The notes: generated from the sequence alone by a model not told the origin. A stretch of DNA of 64,000 nt from Pseudoroseicyclus tamaricis (GCF_012070395.1 NZ_JAAFYS010000003.1:682001-746000), one strand, 5' to 3'. Numbered from the stretch's first letter, positions 1-8,171 are shown. Program-made: numbers and translations.

Positions 1-625
1 CGCCCCAGCGCAGGGCGATGTTGGTGGCGCCGTTCACCAGCAGTTCCGCCCCGATGGGCAGGCCGATAAGGCCGGCGAGGATGTAGAGCGCGATCTTGAG
101 GCGGCTGATCGAGGGATCGGCCCCCTCGGGCTGCTCGTCGCTCCCTATCGGGCGCGCCTCGCGGGCGGCGCTGCGCTGGGTCATCGCGCCCCGCACGGTG
201 ATCCAGAGGATCGCCGCCAGCGCCGCCAGCAGGATCAGCCCGTCGATGCGGCCGAGGCCGAGGCCGATGGCGGCGAGGGCGATGACCAGCACCGTGGCGC
301 CCAGCATCTGCCAGTAGGACTCGCGAACATCCAGCGCGCCGGAATGGATGGTGCGGAAGATGGCCGGCAGGCCGAGGATGAGCAACACGTTGGCGATATT
401 GCTGCCCACCACGTTGCCCAGTGCCAGCCCCGGGGAGCCGCTGATCACGGCGGCGACGGAGACCAGAAGCTCGGGCGCCGAGGTGCCGAAGGCGACGACC
501 GTGAGCGAGACGACGAGCGCCGGAATGCCGAGGCGCAGCGACAGGTTCACCGCGCCCTTCACGAGCGCATCGCCGGCGAAGACGAGCAGCGCCACCCCGC
601 CGGCGACGAAGAGCCAGTCGATCAT
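1..625 (-). CDS. Calcium/sodium (CaCA family) antiporter, C-terminus outside window
   Basis: Inner-membrane cation/Ca2+ exchanger of the YrbG type. Read leftward from ATG at 625 it begins MIDWLFVAGGVALLVFAGDA and runs off the left edge after about 208 codons. The first alpha-repeat is visible: residues FGTSAPELLVS, then GNVVGSNIANVLLILGL, the acidic and polar motifs of CaCA exchangers. Several hydrophobic helices follow, then a hydrophilic central loop (about residues 142-165), and the window edge cuts the second repeat. The start overlaps the preceding gene's stop (ATGA), so it is the last visible gene of an operon with the SohB-like peptidase. Substrate specificity (Na+, K+ or H+ against Ca2+) cannot be read from this part. 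Confidence 0.9.
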   Translation of the reverse strand, partial: MIDWLFVAGGVALLVFAGDALVKGAVNLSLRLGIPALVVSLTVVAFGTSAPELLVSVAAVISGSPGLALGNVVGSNIANVLLILGLPAIFRTIHSGALDVRESYWQMLGATVLVIALAAIGLGLGRIDGLILLAALAAILWITVRGAMTQRSAAREARPIGSDEQPEGADPSISRLKIALYILAGLIGLPIGAELLVNGATNIALRWG

Positions 626-801
626 GCGCGGCGCTCCCGGCAGGGGCAGGGCCCCTTGCCGATCTGCGGGCGCCCGCAGTCAGGGCATGTCCGGCCCAGC
701 CGCCGCGTCACGCTGTCCGGCAGCTTGGGGAAGCGCAGGCGGCCGAACATGGCGAGCACCGCCATGAAGACGAAGAAGAGCGTGATGACCTTGAAGATCA
801 C
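622..801 (-). CDS. 59-aa membrane protein with a C-terminal zinc-ribbon-like Cys cluster
   Basis: Small protein translated from GTG at 801, giving MIFKVITLFFVFMAVLAMFG as the first 20 residues. An N-terminal transmembrane helix (about residues 3-20) is followed by a basic linker and the cysteines CPDCG and CPC near the C-terminus, a plausible half zinc ribbon. Its start overlaps the stop of the peptidase gene (GTGA at 798-801) and its stop overlaps the antiporter start (ATGA at 622-625), so all three are probably translated together. The function is unknown. The bracketing overlaps and the sensible composition argue that it is a real gene. Confidence 0.7.
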   Translation of the reverse strand: MIFKVITLFFVFMAVLAMFGRLRFPKLPDSVTRRLGRTCPDCGRPQIGKGPCPCRERRA

Positions 802-1595
802 AGGCCGAACCGTCCGAAGGCGAGGCGGCTCTCGACACTCTCCAGCGCGCCGGCGGCGGCGGTGGCGCCGAGCCGGGCCATCAGGCTCTTCTTCTGCCCG
901 TAGTTGCGGAAGCGCGTCTTCGGCCCGAAGCGGCGCTTCATCTCCGGCACGAGGTGGCCGACCCCGTCCGCCAGCCCCTTCTCGATGGCGCGGTGGCCGA
1001 TCCAGATGTTGCCGGTGAAGAGGTTCTCGCTCGCGTCCAGCTTGGGGCCGCGGCGGGATTTCACGTGGGCAATGAAGGCCTCGTGGAGCTGGCCGAGCCA
1101 AGTCTCCAGCCGCTCGACATCCTGCGGCCGCTCGGGGCGGAAGGGATCGAGCAGGCTCTTCGACTCGCCGGCGGTGTGCACCCGCCGCTCGACGCCGTGG
1201 CGGGCGATGAGCTCGTTGAAGCCGAAGCTGGCGGAGATGACGCCGATGGAGCCGACCATCGAGGTCTCGTCGACGAAGATCTCGTCGGCAGCGCAGGCGA
1301 GCCAGTACCCGCCCGACGCCGCCACATCCTCGCAGAAGGCGAAGACGGGGACGCGTTTCTCCTCGCTCAGCCGCCGGATGCGGGCGGCGATGAGGGAGGA
1401 TTGCGCGGCGGAGCCGCCGGGGCAGTTGATGGCCAGCGCCACGGCGGCGGGCTTGCCGCGGCGAAAGGCCTTCTCGATCTGCGCGGCGAGGCCATGATCC
1501 GTCAGCCCGGCCCGGGGGCCGGCCGAGGAGATGGGGCCCTCGAGCCGGATGACGGCGACGGTCGGGCGGGAGGAGCCGAAGATACGGTTGAACAT
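798..1595 (-). CDS. sohB: S49 family serine peptidase (SohB/SppA-like)
   Basis: Membrane-associated serine protease of family S49 (signal-peptide-peptidase A/SohB), expected to degrade cleaved signal peptides or membrane fragments. 265 residues from ATG at 1595 (MFNRIFGSSRPTVAVIRLEG); reading further upstream would run into deoC's leader and has no family-like sequence. Visible family features: INCPGGSAAQS, the AASGGYWLA motif carrying the nucleophilic Ser, SMVGSIGV, and the ESKSLLDPF segment that supplies the Lys of the Ser/Lys dyad. The length fits short one-domain S49 enzymes. First gene of an overlapping operon with the microprotein and antiporter; divergent from deoC. Confidence 0.88.
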   Translation of the reverse strand: MFNRIFGSSRPTVAVIRLEGPISSAGPRAGLTDHGLAAQIEKAFRRGKPAAVALAINCPGGSAAQSSLIAARIRRLSEEKRVPVFAFCEDVAASGGYWLACAADEIFVDETSMVGSIGVISASFGFNELIARHGVERRVHTAGESKSLLDPFRPERPQDVERLETWLGQLHEAFIAHVKSRRGPKLDASENLFTGNIWIGHRAIEKGLADGVGHLVPEMKRRFGPKTRFRNYGQKKSLMARLGATAAAGALESVESRLAFGRFGL

Positions 1596-1694
1596 GGGAC
1601 AGATGTAGGGGCCGCCCGGGGGCGCGGCAAGCCGGCGCAGGTGGGCGGCGGGCCGCTCCGGGGAGTCCCGCAGCGTCCCCGGCGGCGGCTGGAA

Positions 1695-1712
1695 TTTGAC
1701 CAAATGGTCAAA
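1695..1712. promoter_or_regulatory. 18-bp palindrome, candidate operator for deoC-ALDH
   Basis: TTTGACCAAATGGTCAAA consists of perfect 8-bp half-sites (TTTGACCA/TGGTCAAA) around AA. It lies in the 175-bp divergent space between the SohB-like gene and deoC, 58 bp upstream of the deoC start, in an otherwise GC-rich stretch. Such symmetry is typical of operators of dimeric GntR- or LacI-type regulators of sugar catabolism. No regulator gene is adjacent, so the cognate factor is unknown. Confidence 0.55.
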
Positions 1713-1770
1713 TCTTGCCAAGGGCCCGCCCCCGTGGCACCTTCCTTCGGGCAAAGCGCGAGGCCGCCAG

Positions 1771-2790
1771 ATGGACACCACCCACGACACCCGCGCCCCC
1801 GCGGCGCAAAATGGGGGGCAGAGCCAGCTCCCGCAGGTGCAGGAGCATCTGCCCCGCAACCCCGGCATGCCGCTCGACGTCGACTGGGTCGCCTCGGTCC
1901 AGGCCAATACCTCGGCCATCGAGCGTCGCGCGGCAACGCTCCCCGGCCGCCGCTCCGTCAAGAAGGAGTTCCAGGCCGCCTGGCTCTGCAAGGCCGTCTC
2001 GCTGATCGACCTCACGACGCTGGCCGGTGACGACACCGACGGCCGCGTCCGCCGCCTCTGCGCCAAGGCCCGCCAGCCGGTCTCACCCCAGATCCTGGCC
2101 GCGCTCGGCATGGAGGGCCTCACCACCGGCGCCGTCTGCGTCTACCATGACATGGTGGAAACCGCCGTGGATGCGCTGAAGGGCACGAACATCCCAGTCG
2201 CCGCCGTCTCCACCGGCTTCCCCGCCGGGCTGTCTCCCTTCCGCCTGCGCATCGCTGAAATCGGTGAGAGCGTCTCTGCCGGGGCCGCCGAGATCGACAT
2301 CGTCATCTCGCGCCGCCACGTGCTCACCCAGAACTGGCAGGCGCTCTATGACGAGATGGCCGAGATGCGCGCGGCCTGCGGTGACGCCCATGTGAAGGCT
2401 ATCCTCGCCACCGGCGAACTGGGCACCCTGCGCAACGTCGCCCGCGCCAGCCTCGTGTGCATGATGGCCGGGGCGGATTTCATCAAGACCTCCACCGGCA
2501 AGGAGGGCGTCAACGCCACCCTGCCCGTCTCGCTCACCATGATCCGCGCCATCCGCGCCTATGAGGCGCGCACCGGCGTGAAGGTCGGCTACAAGCCGGC
2601 GGGCGGCATCTCCAAGGCGAAGGATTCGCTGACCTATCTCGCCCTGATGAAGGACGAGCTGGGCGACCGCTGGCTGCAGCCCGACCTCTTCCGCTTCGGC
2701 GCCTCGTCCCTGCTGGGCGACATCGAGCGGCAACTGGAACACTACGTGACCGGCGCCTATTCGGCGAGCTGGCGGCATGGGATGGCGTGA
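1771..2790 (+). CDS. deoC: Deoxyribose-phosphate aldolase
   Basis: Class I aldolase cleaving 2-deoxyribose 5-phosphate to acetaldehyde and glyceraldehyde 3-phosphate in deoxynucleoside catabolism. 339 residues from ATG at 1771. Catalytic landmarks: Asp in AAEIDIVIS (about D176), Schiff-base Lys in ADFIKTSTGK (about K239) and the second Lys in VGYKPAGGI (about K275). The first 60 residues are an extension relative to the short E. coli-type enzyme and match the longer form (about 330 aa) usual in this order. An in-frame upstream start at 1696 would place the palindrome inside the gene and adds unlikely residues, so it was not chosen. The stop overlaps the next start (TGATG), giving a two-gene operon with an acetaldehyde-type dehydrogenase, which fits disposal of the aldolase product. 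Confidence 0.95.
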   Translation: MDTTHDTRAPAAQNGGQSQLPQVQEHLPRNPGMPLDVDWVASVQANTSAIERRAATLPGRRSVKKEFQAAWLCKAVSLIDLTTLAGDDTDGRVRRLCAKARQPVSPQILAALGMEGLTTGAVCVYHDMVETAVDALKGTNIPVAAVSTGFPAGLSPFRLRIAEIGESVSAGAAEIDIVISRRHVLTQNWQALYDEMAEMRAACGDAHVKAILATGELGTLRNVARASLVCMMAGADFIKTSTGKEGVNATLPVSLTMIRAIRAYEARTGVKVGYKPAGGISKAKDSLTYLALMKDELGDRWLQPDLFRFGASSLLGDIERQLEHYVTGAYSASWRHGMA

Positions 2791-5123
2791 TGTCTGTCAA
2801 AGAAATCTTCGAGAGCATGGATTACGGCCCCGCCCCCGAGAGCGCCAAGGAAGCCCTCGCCTGGCTTGAGGCGAAGGGCGGCATTGCGGGCCCCTGGGTC
2901 GGCGGCAAACGGGGCGAGCTTCGCGCCGATATGGAGAGCCGCAACCCCGCCACGGGCGAGCGGCTCGCCGGCCTGACCAAATGCACCGAGGCCGAGGTGA
3001 ACGCCGCCGTGAAGGCCGCCCGCAAGGCGCAGCCGGGCTGGGAGAAGCTCGGCGGCCACGGGCGCGCGAAGGTGCTCTACGCCATCGCGCGGGGGATGCA
3101 GAAGCAATCGCGCCTGCTCGCCGTGATGGAGAGCCTCGACAACGGCAAGCCGATCCGCGAGAGCCGCGACATCGACGTGCCGCTGGCGATCCGCCATTTC
3201 TACCACCATGCCGGCGCCGCTCAGCTCTTCGACAGCGAGATGGCGGGCCGCGCGCCCCATGGCGTCTGCGGCCAGATCATCCCGTGGAACTTCCCGCTCC
3301 TCATGCTGGCGTGGAAGATCGCCCCGGCGCTGGCGGCCGGGAACACCGTGGTGCTGAAACCCGCCGAATACACCAGCCTCTCCGCCATGGTCTTCGCCGA
3401 GATCTGCGCCGAGGCGGGGGTGCCGCCGGGCGTGGTGAACCTCGTCACCGGCGATGGCGAGACGGGGCAGGCGCTGGTCGCGGCCGAGGTCGACAAGATC
3501 GCCTTCACCGGCTCCACCGAGGTCGGTCGGCGCATCCGCGAGGCGACGGCGGGGCGGAACATCCCGCTGACGCTCGAGCTGGGCGGCAAGTCCGCCTACA
3601 TCGTCTTCGACGATGCCGATATCGACAGCGCCATCGAGGGGCTGGTCGATGCCATCTGGTTCAACCAGGGCCAGGTCTGCTGCGCCGGCTCGCGCCTGCT
3701 CGTGCATGAGGCGATTGCGGAGGACTTCCACGCCCGCCTCAAGCGCCGGATGGACGGGCTGCGCATCGGCGACCCGCTCGACAAATGCATCGACGTGGGC
3801 GCCATCGTTGACCCGGTGCAGCTTCAGACGATCCGCACGCTGGTCGAGGGCAATACGGCCGGCAAGACCTACCACGCCGCCTGCCCCCTGCCCGCCACCG
3901 GCGCCTTCTACCCGCCGACGCTGATCACCGGCCTCTCCCCCTCCGATCCGCTGATGCAGGAGGAGATCTTCGGGCCGGTGCTCGTCTCCACCACCTTCCG
4001 CACGCCGGCAGAGGCGGTGGAGCTGGCCAACAACACCCGCTACGGGCTGGCCGCGACGCTGTGGACGGAGAACGTGAACCTCGCGCTCGACATGGCGCCG
4101 AAGCTCGCCGCCGGGGTCATCTGGGTCAACGCCACGAACCTCTTCGACGCCGCCGCCCCGTTCGGCGGCATCCGCGAAAGCGGCTTCGGCCGTGAGGGCG
4201 GACCCGAGGGGATGCGTGCCTATACCAAGCCCGCCAAGCTGGCAGCGGCGCCGAAAGAGCAGAAGGCCTTCGAGGGCGACGGCGCCCCGGAGGGCGGCAT
4301 CGACCGCACCGCCAAGCTCTATATCGGCGGCAAACAGGTGCGGCCCGACGGGGGCTACTCCCGCGCCGTGCATGGGCCGAAGGGTGCGCTCCTCGGCCAT
4401 GCCTCCCTCGCCAACCGGAAGGACCTGCGCAACGCCGTCGAGGCGATGAACGCCGCCAGGGGCTGGGGGAAGGCCACCGGGCATCTGCGCGCCCAGATCC
4501 TCTATTACATCGCCGAGAACCTCTCGGCGCGGGCCGAGGAATTCGCCGCCCGGCTCAACGCCCTGCAGGGCGGCCACAAGGGCGCGGATGAGGTCGAGGC
4601 CTCCGTCCGCCGCCTCTTCACCTACGCGGCTCATGCCGACCGCTACGATGGCCGCGCCGCCGGCGTGCCGCTGCGCGGCGTGGCGCTGGCGATGAAGGCG
4701 CCCACGGGCAATATCGCCGCGCTGGCCCCGGCGGCCACACCGCTCCTCGGCCTTGTCTCGCTGATGGCGCCCGCCATCGCCATGGGCAGCCGGGTGACGC
4801 TCGTCGCCTCCGAGCCCTTCCCGCTGGCGGCAATGGATTTCTACCAGGTGCTGGAGACCTCCGACGTGCCGGCCGGGGTGGTCAACATCCTCACCGGCGA
4901 CCATGCCGAGCTGGCGCCGAGCTTCGCCAGCCACATGGACGTGGACGCGGTGTGGAGCTTCTCCGACCCGGCGCTCGCGGCGGGGATCGAAAAGGCCTCC
5001 GCCGGCAACCTCAAGCGCACCTGGGTCACCCAGCGCGACTTCACCACGCCGGATGGCGAGGGCGAGGACTTCCTCGAGGCCGCCACCGAGGTGAAGACGA
5101 TCTGGATTCCCTACGGCGAGTGA
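2790..5123 (+). CDS. Two-domain aldehyde dehydrogenase (ALDH16-like)
   Basis: 777-residue protein with a complete NAD(P)-dependent aldehyde dehydrogenase domain (about 1-490) fused to a second ALDH-like domain (about 505-777). In domain 1: PWNF (N167), K190, general base E263 in LTLELGGKS, catalytic C297 in NQGQVCCAG, and EEIFGPVL. The second domain keeps the NAD-binding-fold part (NIAALAPAATPLL, ILTGD) but has no catalytic Cys/Glu and stops early. This architecture matches ALDH16, whose C-terminal half is degenerate and structural. Start taken at ATG 2790 overlapping deoC's stop; GTG at 2787 is an alternative. Translational coupling suggests it oxidises the acetaldehyde made by DeoC, or a related aldehyde. 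Confidence 0.9.
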   Translation: MSVKEIFESMDYGPAPESAKEALAWLEAKGGIAGPWVGGKRGELRADMESRNPATGERLAGLTKCTEAEVNAAVKAARKAQPGWEKLGGHGRAKVLYAIARGMQKQSRLLAVMESLDNGKPIRESRDIDVPLAIRHFYHHAGAAQLFDSEMAGRAPHGVCGQIIPWNFPLLMLAWKIAPALAAGNTVVLKPAEYTSLSAMVFAEICAEAGVPPGVVNLVTGDGETGQALVAAEVDKIAFTGSTEVGRRIREATAGRNIPLTLELGGKSAYIVFDDADIDSAIEGLVDAIWFNQGQVCCAGSRLLVHEAIAEDFHARLKRRMDGLRIGDPLDKCIDVGAIVDPVQLQTIRTLVEGNTAGKTYHAACPLPATGAFYPPTLITGLSPSDPLMQEEIFGPVLVSTTFRTPAEAVELANNTRYGLAATLWTENVNLALDMAPKLAAGVIWVNATNLFDAAAPFGGIRESGFGREGGPEGMRAYTKPAKLAAAPKEQKAFEGDGAPEGGIDRTAKLYIGGKQVRPDGGYSRAVHGPKGALLGHASLANRKDLRNAVEAMNAARGWGKATGHLRAQILYYIAENLSARAEEFAARLNALQGGHKGADEVEASVRRLFTYAAHADRYDGRAAGVPLRGVALAMKAPTGNIAALAPAATPLLGLVSLMAPAIAMGSRVTLVASEPFPLAAMDFYQVLETSDVPAGVVNILTGDHAELAPSFASHMDVDAVWSFSDPALAAGIEKASAGNLKRTWVTQRDFTTPDGEGEDFLEAATEVKTIWIPYGE

Positions 5124-5133
5124 CGCCGGGCCG

Positions 5134-5240
5134 CGATTTTCGCGCGAAAATCGTGCACGTAAATCTCGCGATTTCTGCGCCCCCAAGGGGGCGGCGAGTT
5201 CCAGATAGACATCGCGGGCGGAAACCATCTGGTTTCCGCC
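5134..5240. repeat. Composite palindromic repeat (family b, long copy)
   Basis: Three palindromes lie between the ALDH stop and the DUF1523 stop. GATTTTCGCGCGAAAATC (5135-5152) is perfect. A degenerate CCAGATAGA-centred unit lies near 5198-5214. At 5217-5240, arms GGCGGAAACCA/TGGTTTCCGCC flank TC. Read on the minus strand, the right part aligns with the element at 20390-20435 with only a few mismatches, so this is a dispersed family. Located between convergent genes, it may also end transcription from both sides. Confidence 0.75.
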
Positions 5241-5245
5241 GCCCG

Positions 5246-5926
5246 CTACTTCTTCGGGCCCGTCCAGCTTTCCCACCAGCGGCCCATCCGCCCGCGCCGT
5301 TCGCGCGCTCTCGCCCCGGCCCTGTCCCAGCGGTCGCCGGCGCGCTCCATCGCCGGGTCCAGCCCGCGCTCTCGGAACTGGCGCCACATGGCGCGCAGCA
5401 TGAAGAAGGCGAAGATCAGGAAGATGAAGAAGCCGATGTTGAACCACGGGATCGGGCGGTACTCCGGCCCCGGCACCTCGCGGATCGCGGTGGCGTTGGG
5501 GTAGATGGTGAAGAAGCGGTTCCGCCAGCCGTAATGGCGGATGACCACCCAGTTGGGGTCGGCTGAGGTGCTGCGCACATCCTCCGCCTCGGCCTGCAGG
5601 TCGGAGCTGTCGAACTTGAAGTAGGGCGGCCAGATCCAGCCCGTGTCCTCGTTGCGGTAGACCATCGTCTGGTCGCTCCCGCGGATGAGGCCGAAGAGGT
5701 AGGTCCGCTGGCGCACCGTGTTGATGAGCCGCAGATCCCGCGTCGTGTTCTCCACGTTGCCCGAATCCGCCTGCGCGTAGAACAGCCGGTTGATCCCGGA
5801 GAAGTCGGTGCGGATCACCTCCGTCCCCGTGATGCGCGCCACGTCCTGCTGCGGCAGGGCGTAGTGCAGGAGGCTGCCGACCAGCAGCACCAGCAGGACC
5901 CGCCAGAATATCCGGAACGCGCGCAT
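5246..5926 (-). CDS. DUF1523-like membrane-anchored protein
   Basis: 226 residues from ATG at 5926. A transmembrane helix at about 7-22 is followed by an extracytoplasmic domain with Trp/Tyr-rich motifs (TYLFGLIRGSD, MVYRNEDTGWIWPPYFKFDSS, WVVIRHYGWRNRFFTIYPNA), a second membrane helix at about 166-185 and an Arg-rich cytoplasmic tail. The pattern corresponds to DUF1523 as I recall it; the biochemical role is unknown. It is the last gene of the leftward AAA+ ATPase cluster, 11 bp after the 90-aa membrane protein, and its stop abuts the palindromic repeat. Confidence 0.75.
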   Translation of the reverse strand: MRAFRIFWRVLLVLLVGSLLHYALPQQDVARITGTEVIRTDFSGINRLFYAQADSGNVENTTRDLRLINTVRQRTYLFGLIRGSDQTMVYRNEDTGWIWPPYFKFDSSDLQAEAEDVRSTSADPNWVVIRHYGWRNRFFTIYPNATAIREVPGPEYRPIPWFNIGFFIFLIFAFFMLRAMWRQFRERGLDPAMERAGDRWDRAGARARERRGRMGRWWESWTGPKK

Positions 5927-5937
5927 CGTCTTTCCCT

Positions 5938-6210
5938 TCAGTTCGTGTTCGTCAGCCAGAGGATGATGCCGATGGCCACCACCGGCACCACGTAGATCAG
6001 CACGATCAGCCGCCGCCGGAAGCCGGAGAAGTACCTCTCCATGCCCGCCTCCACATAGGCCTCCCGCTCGGCAAGGTCAGCCCCCGGATTCTCCTCCGCC
6101 CATTCCTCTTCCAGCCGCTCCCGGCGGACGGAGCGGGAATAGGCGCTGACGGAGAGGAAGATCACCGTCAGCAGCGCGAAGAGCACCAGCACGAAGATGA
6201 CGAAGCCCAT
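5938..6210 (-). CDS. 90-aa two-helix membrane protein of the AAA+ cluster
   Basis: Starts at ATG 6210 (MGFVIFVLVLFALLTVIFLS). Residues 2-22 form one membrane helix and residues about 67-86 a second (LIVLIYVVPVVAIGIILWLT), with a charged, Glu-rich segment between them (ERLEEEWAEENPGADLAERE). The stop of the upstream 460-aa gene is 1 bp away, so the two are co-translated. No recognised domain. In context it looks like one of three small membrane components of the ATPase cluster. Confidence 0.75.
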   Translation of the reverse strand: MGFVIFVLVLFALLTVIFLSVSAYSRSVRRERLEEEWAEENPGADLAEREAYVEAGMERYFSGFRRRLIVLIYVVPVVAIGIILWLTNTN

Positions 6211-6211
6211 C

Positions 6212-7594
6212 CTACAGCCTCCGCACCGCGCCCCAGGGGCCGACGGCATCGACGACGTCGAAGCCCTGGTGCGTGTCCTTCCGCCCGGTCGACCAGGGGC
6301 CGACCGCCGGCGTCGGCTCGGCCATCGGCGCCTCGTGGCCGAAGAGCGCGTCGCGGGTGCCGGCCTTGTCCACGAGGTACTCGCCGGCGAGGAAGTCGGC
6401 GACGTAGGACTTCTTCGCCTCCGGCCAGCCGGCATAGGCGCGGTAGAACGCCTCCTTGTGGCAGATGAAGAGCTGGCGGATATCCAGTGGCGTCAGCTCG
6501 GCGAGGAGCTGGTTGACGAGGCTCGCCTCCGGCCCTCGCGCCGCGCGCAGGGTGTAGAAGTAGGCTGGGTGCTCGCTGTCGATCATCGGCCAGGGCCCGC
6601 CCGCCTCGGCCCAGCGGGCGAGCGCCGAGAGCCCCTGCCACTCCGCCGGCAGGTGCTGCGCGTAGCGGCGGCCCATGGCACGCAGGTCCCGCCGGGTCGC
6701 GCCCTGCAGGCTCTCGCCCATGACGGCGGCGAGTTCGGCGACGATGAAGTCCATCTTCTGATGCAGGATCGCCGCCGCATCGACGCCCCGCGCCTCCACG
6801 ATCGGCTCGGCGAGGCCGTTGATCTTGAGGAAGCGGGCGATCTCGTTGCGCTCCTTCAGCGCGTAGGTCTCGGCGATCGGCAGGGGCCCCAGCGCCGCCT
6901 TGTCGCCGGCCGTGATGGCGGCGGGGTGCGGGACGGAGCGGAAGATGTAGAGCCCGCCGAAGAGCGCCGTCCAGAAATTCTCCTGCGCGAAGGTCATCTT
7001 GCCGAGGCGCACCGGGTTGCGGGTGAGGTCCCCCGTCTGCTTGGCCAGCCCGATCATCTCTCCGATCAGCACGTCGTCGTACCAGGCATCCTCCTCGCGC
7101 TTGAAGCGGTCGATGAGGGTGCCGAGCTTGTCCGCCGTTGCGACGGTGCCGGCGGTGGTGTCGGCCTCGATGGTGATCTGGCGGATGTCGAAGAGCTTCG
7201 CCGCCGTATCCGCCCGGTAGACGGAGTTGATCAGCTCGCCGGCCACCGCATCGCGGGCGGTGAGGGCGAAGAGCTCGCGCTCGTTGGCATCGATGAACTG
7301 CCGCAGGATGGCGCGGGAGGTGGAGAACTTGGCGTTGAGCAGCGGGGCAGCGCGCTGGCGGGTGGTGAGCAGGATGAACTGCCGGTTGACCCCGGCCTGG
7401 TTGAGATAGAGCGGATCGCCGAACTCGTCGCCGATCTCGGGGGAGAAGCCGGAGATGTCGATATGGAACTCGGTCTGCTCGGTGGTGCGGCCGGTCAACG
7501 CCTTGAGCGCGCGGTTGTAGCGCTCCACCCAGACGGGAGAGTCGACCCGGACGAGATTGCCGAACATGAGGCCGCGGGCGATCAGGCGGTGCAT
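6212..7594 (-). CDS. DUF6638-like protein of the AAA+ cluster
   Basis: 460-residue soluble protein from ATG 7594 (MHRLIARGLMFGNLVRVDSP). It has no signal peptide or membrane helix. Strongly patterned stretches include VERYNRALKALTG, FHIDISGFSPEIGDE, FILLTTRQRAAPLLNAKFST and SEHPAYFYTLRAARGPE, and the C-terminal 30 residues are Pro/Gly-rich and probably disordered. I recall this family as DUF6638 of Rhodobacteraceae, found next to the same AAA ATPase; no enzymatic motif is apparent. It now follows the foreign-looking 178-aa gene by 6 bp, where the original neighbour would have been the 110-aa membrane gene. Confidence 0.75.
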   Translation of the reverse strand: MHRLIARGLMFGNLVRVDSPVWVERYNRALKALTGRTTEQTEFHIDISGFSPEIGDEFGDPLYLNQAGVNRQFILLTTRQRAAPLLNAKFSTSRAILRQFIDANERELFALTARDAVAGELINSVYRADTAAKLFDIRQITIEADTTAGTVATADKLGTLIDRFKREEDAWYDDVLIGEMIGLAKQTGDLTRNPVRLGKMTFAQENFWTALFGGLYIFRSVPHPAAITAGDKAALGPLPIAETYALKERNEIARFLKINGLAEPIVEARGVDAAAILHQKMDFIVAELAAVMGESLQGATRRDLRAMGRRYAQHLPAEWQGLSALARWAEAGGPWPMIDSEHPAYFYTLRAARGPEASLVNQLLAELTPLDIRQLFICHKEAFYRAYAGWPEAKKSYVADFLAGEYLVDKAGTRDALFGHEAPMAEPTPAVGPWSTGRKDTHQGFDVVDAVGPWGAVRRL

Positions 7595-7600
7595 GGGTGT

Positions 7601-8137
7601 CTACACCTTTCCGCGCGCAGGTTCTGGGTCAAAATGAAAGTGGTCGAGTCCCGCTTGCCACATCGTTTGAACCTTCGAAACCAGTTCTGCCAACATAAAA
7701 CGATCATCATTGTGATGAACCAGCCACTCGTATTCTCCATGCTCTGAAAGCTGTTCGGAGAATGGCACATAGCTGCGAGATATCTCCCAATCCTTGTCGG
7801 TGGGCGAACGTTTTAAGTCGAGATGCCTCGTGCGATTTGCAATATCTCGGCAAACGAACCAGCACGGAAATTTTGCGAGAAAAGCGTCTAATTCGGCCTT
7901 CTCCACTCCTCCATCCACAATGAGCCACTCTCTTAACGAGTGGGCCCAGATGAAATAGGCCAGTGCAAAGTCAACCGCTTCATAAGCGGGGTGATGCTCC
8001 GCATTTTCTGTGGGGAGGTAGGCCATTGTAGAACGTTCCATTACCCTCGCATACCACCGGTTCATGCGGCGATAGTGGTTTCGCCACCCCCCATGCCTGT
8101 CTGCACTCCCGAAAACACTCCTAGGTCTCATTTCCAT
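7601..8137 (-). CDS. 178-aa protein of unknown function, lower-GC insertion in the AAA+ cluster
   Basis: Not recognised. Translation from ATG 8137 gives a soluble protein with HHPAYEAVDFALAYFIWAHS, a FPCWFVCRDIANRTRHLDL segment and a Trp/His-rich C-terminus. Base composition is clearly lower in GC (about half) than the flanking genes and codon choice includes many A/T-ending codons, unlike everything else in the cluster. It sits in the same orientation between two cluster genes (6 and 34 bp gaps), so it probably arrived by transfer and uses the host transcript. The CRDIANRTRH stretch recalls helical R-x-H type families, but I cannot assign it. Confidence 0.65.
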   Translation of the reverse strand: MEMRPRSVFGSADRHGGWRNHYRRMNRWYARVMERSTMAYLPTENAEHHPAYEAVDFALAYFIWAHSLREWLIVDGGVEKAELDAFLAKFPCWFVCRDIANRTRHLDLKRSPTDKDWEISRSYVPFSEQLSEHGEYEWLVHHNDDRFMLAELVSKVQTMWQAGLDHFHFDPEPARGKV

Positions 8138-8171
8138 GATGCCCGGAAATTATCACCTATCGGGTCGCCAA

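Noticed and set aside
2757-5447. 896-codon open frame antisense to the ALDH gene
   Set aside because: Gly/His/Arg/Ala-rich, low complexity, no domain; a by-product of GC-rich codon usage opposite a well-supported enzyme.
7601-8137. Assignment of the foreign gene as a HEPN toxin
   Set aside because: The CRDIANRTRH segment does not fit the R-x4-6-H rule and no antitoxin partner is visible.
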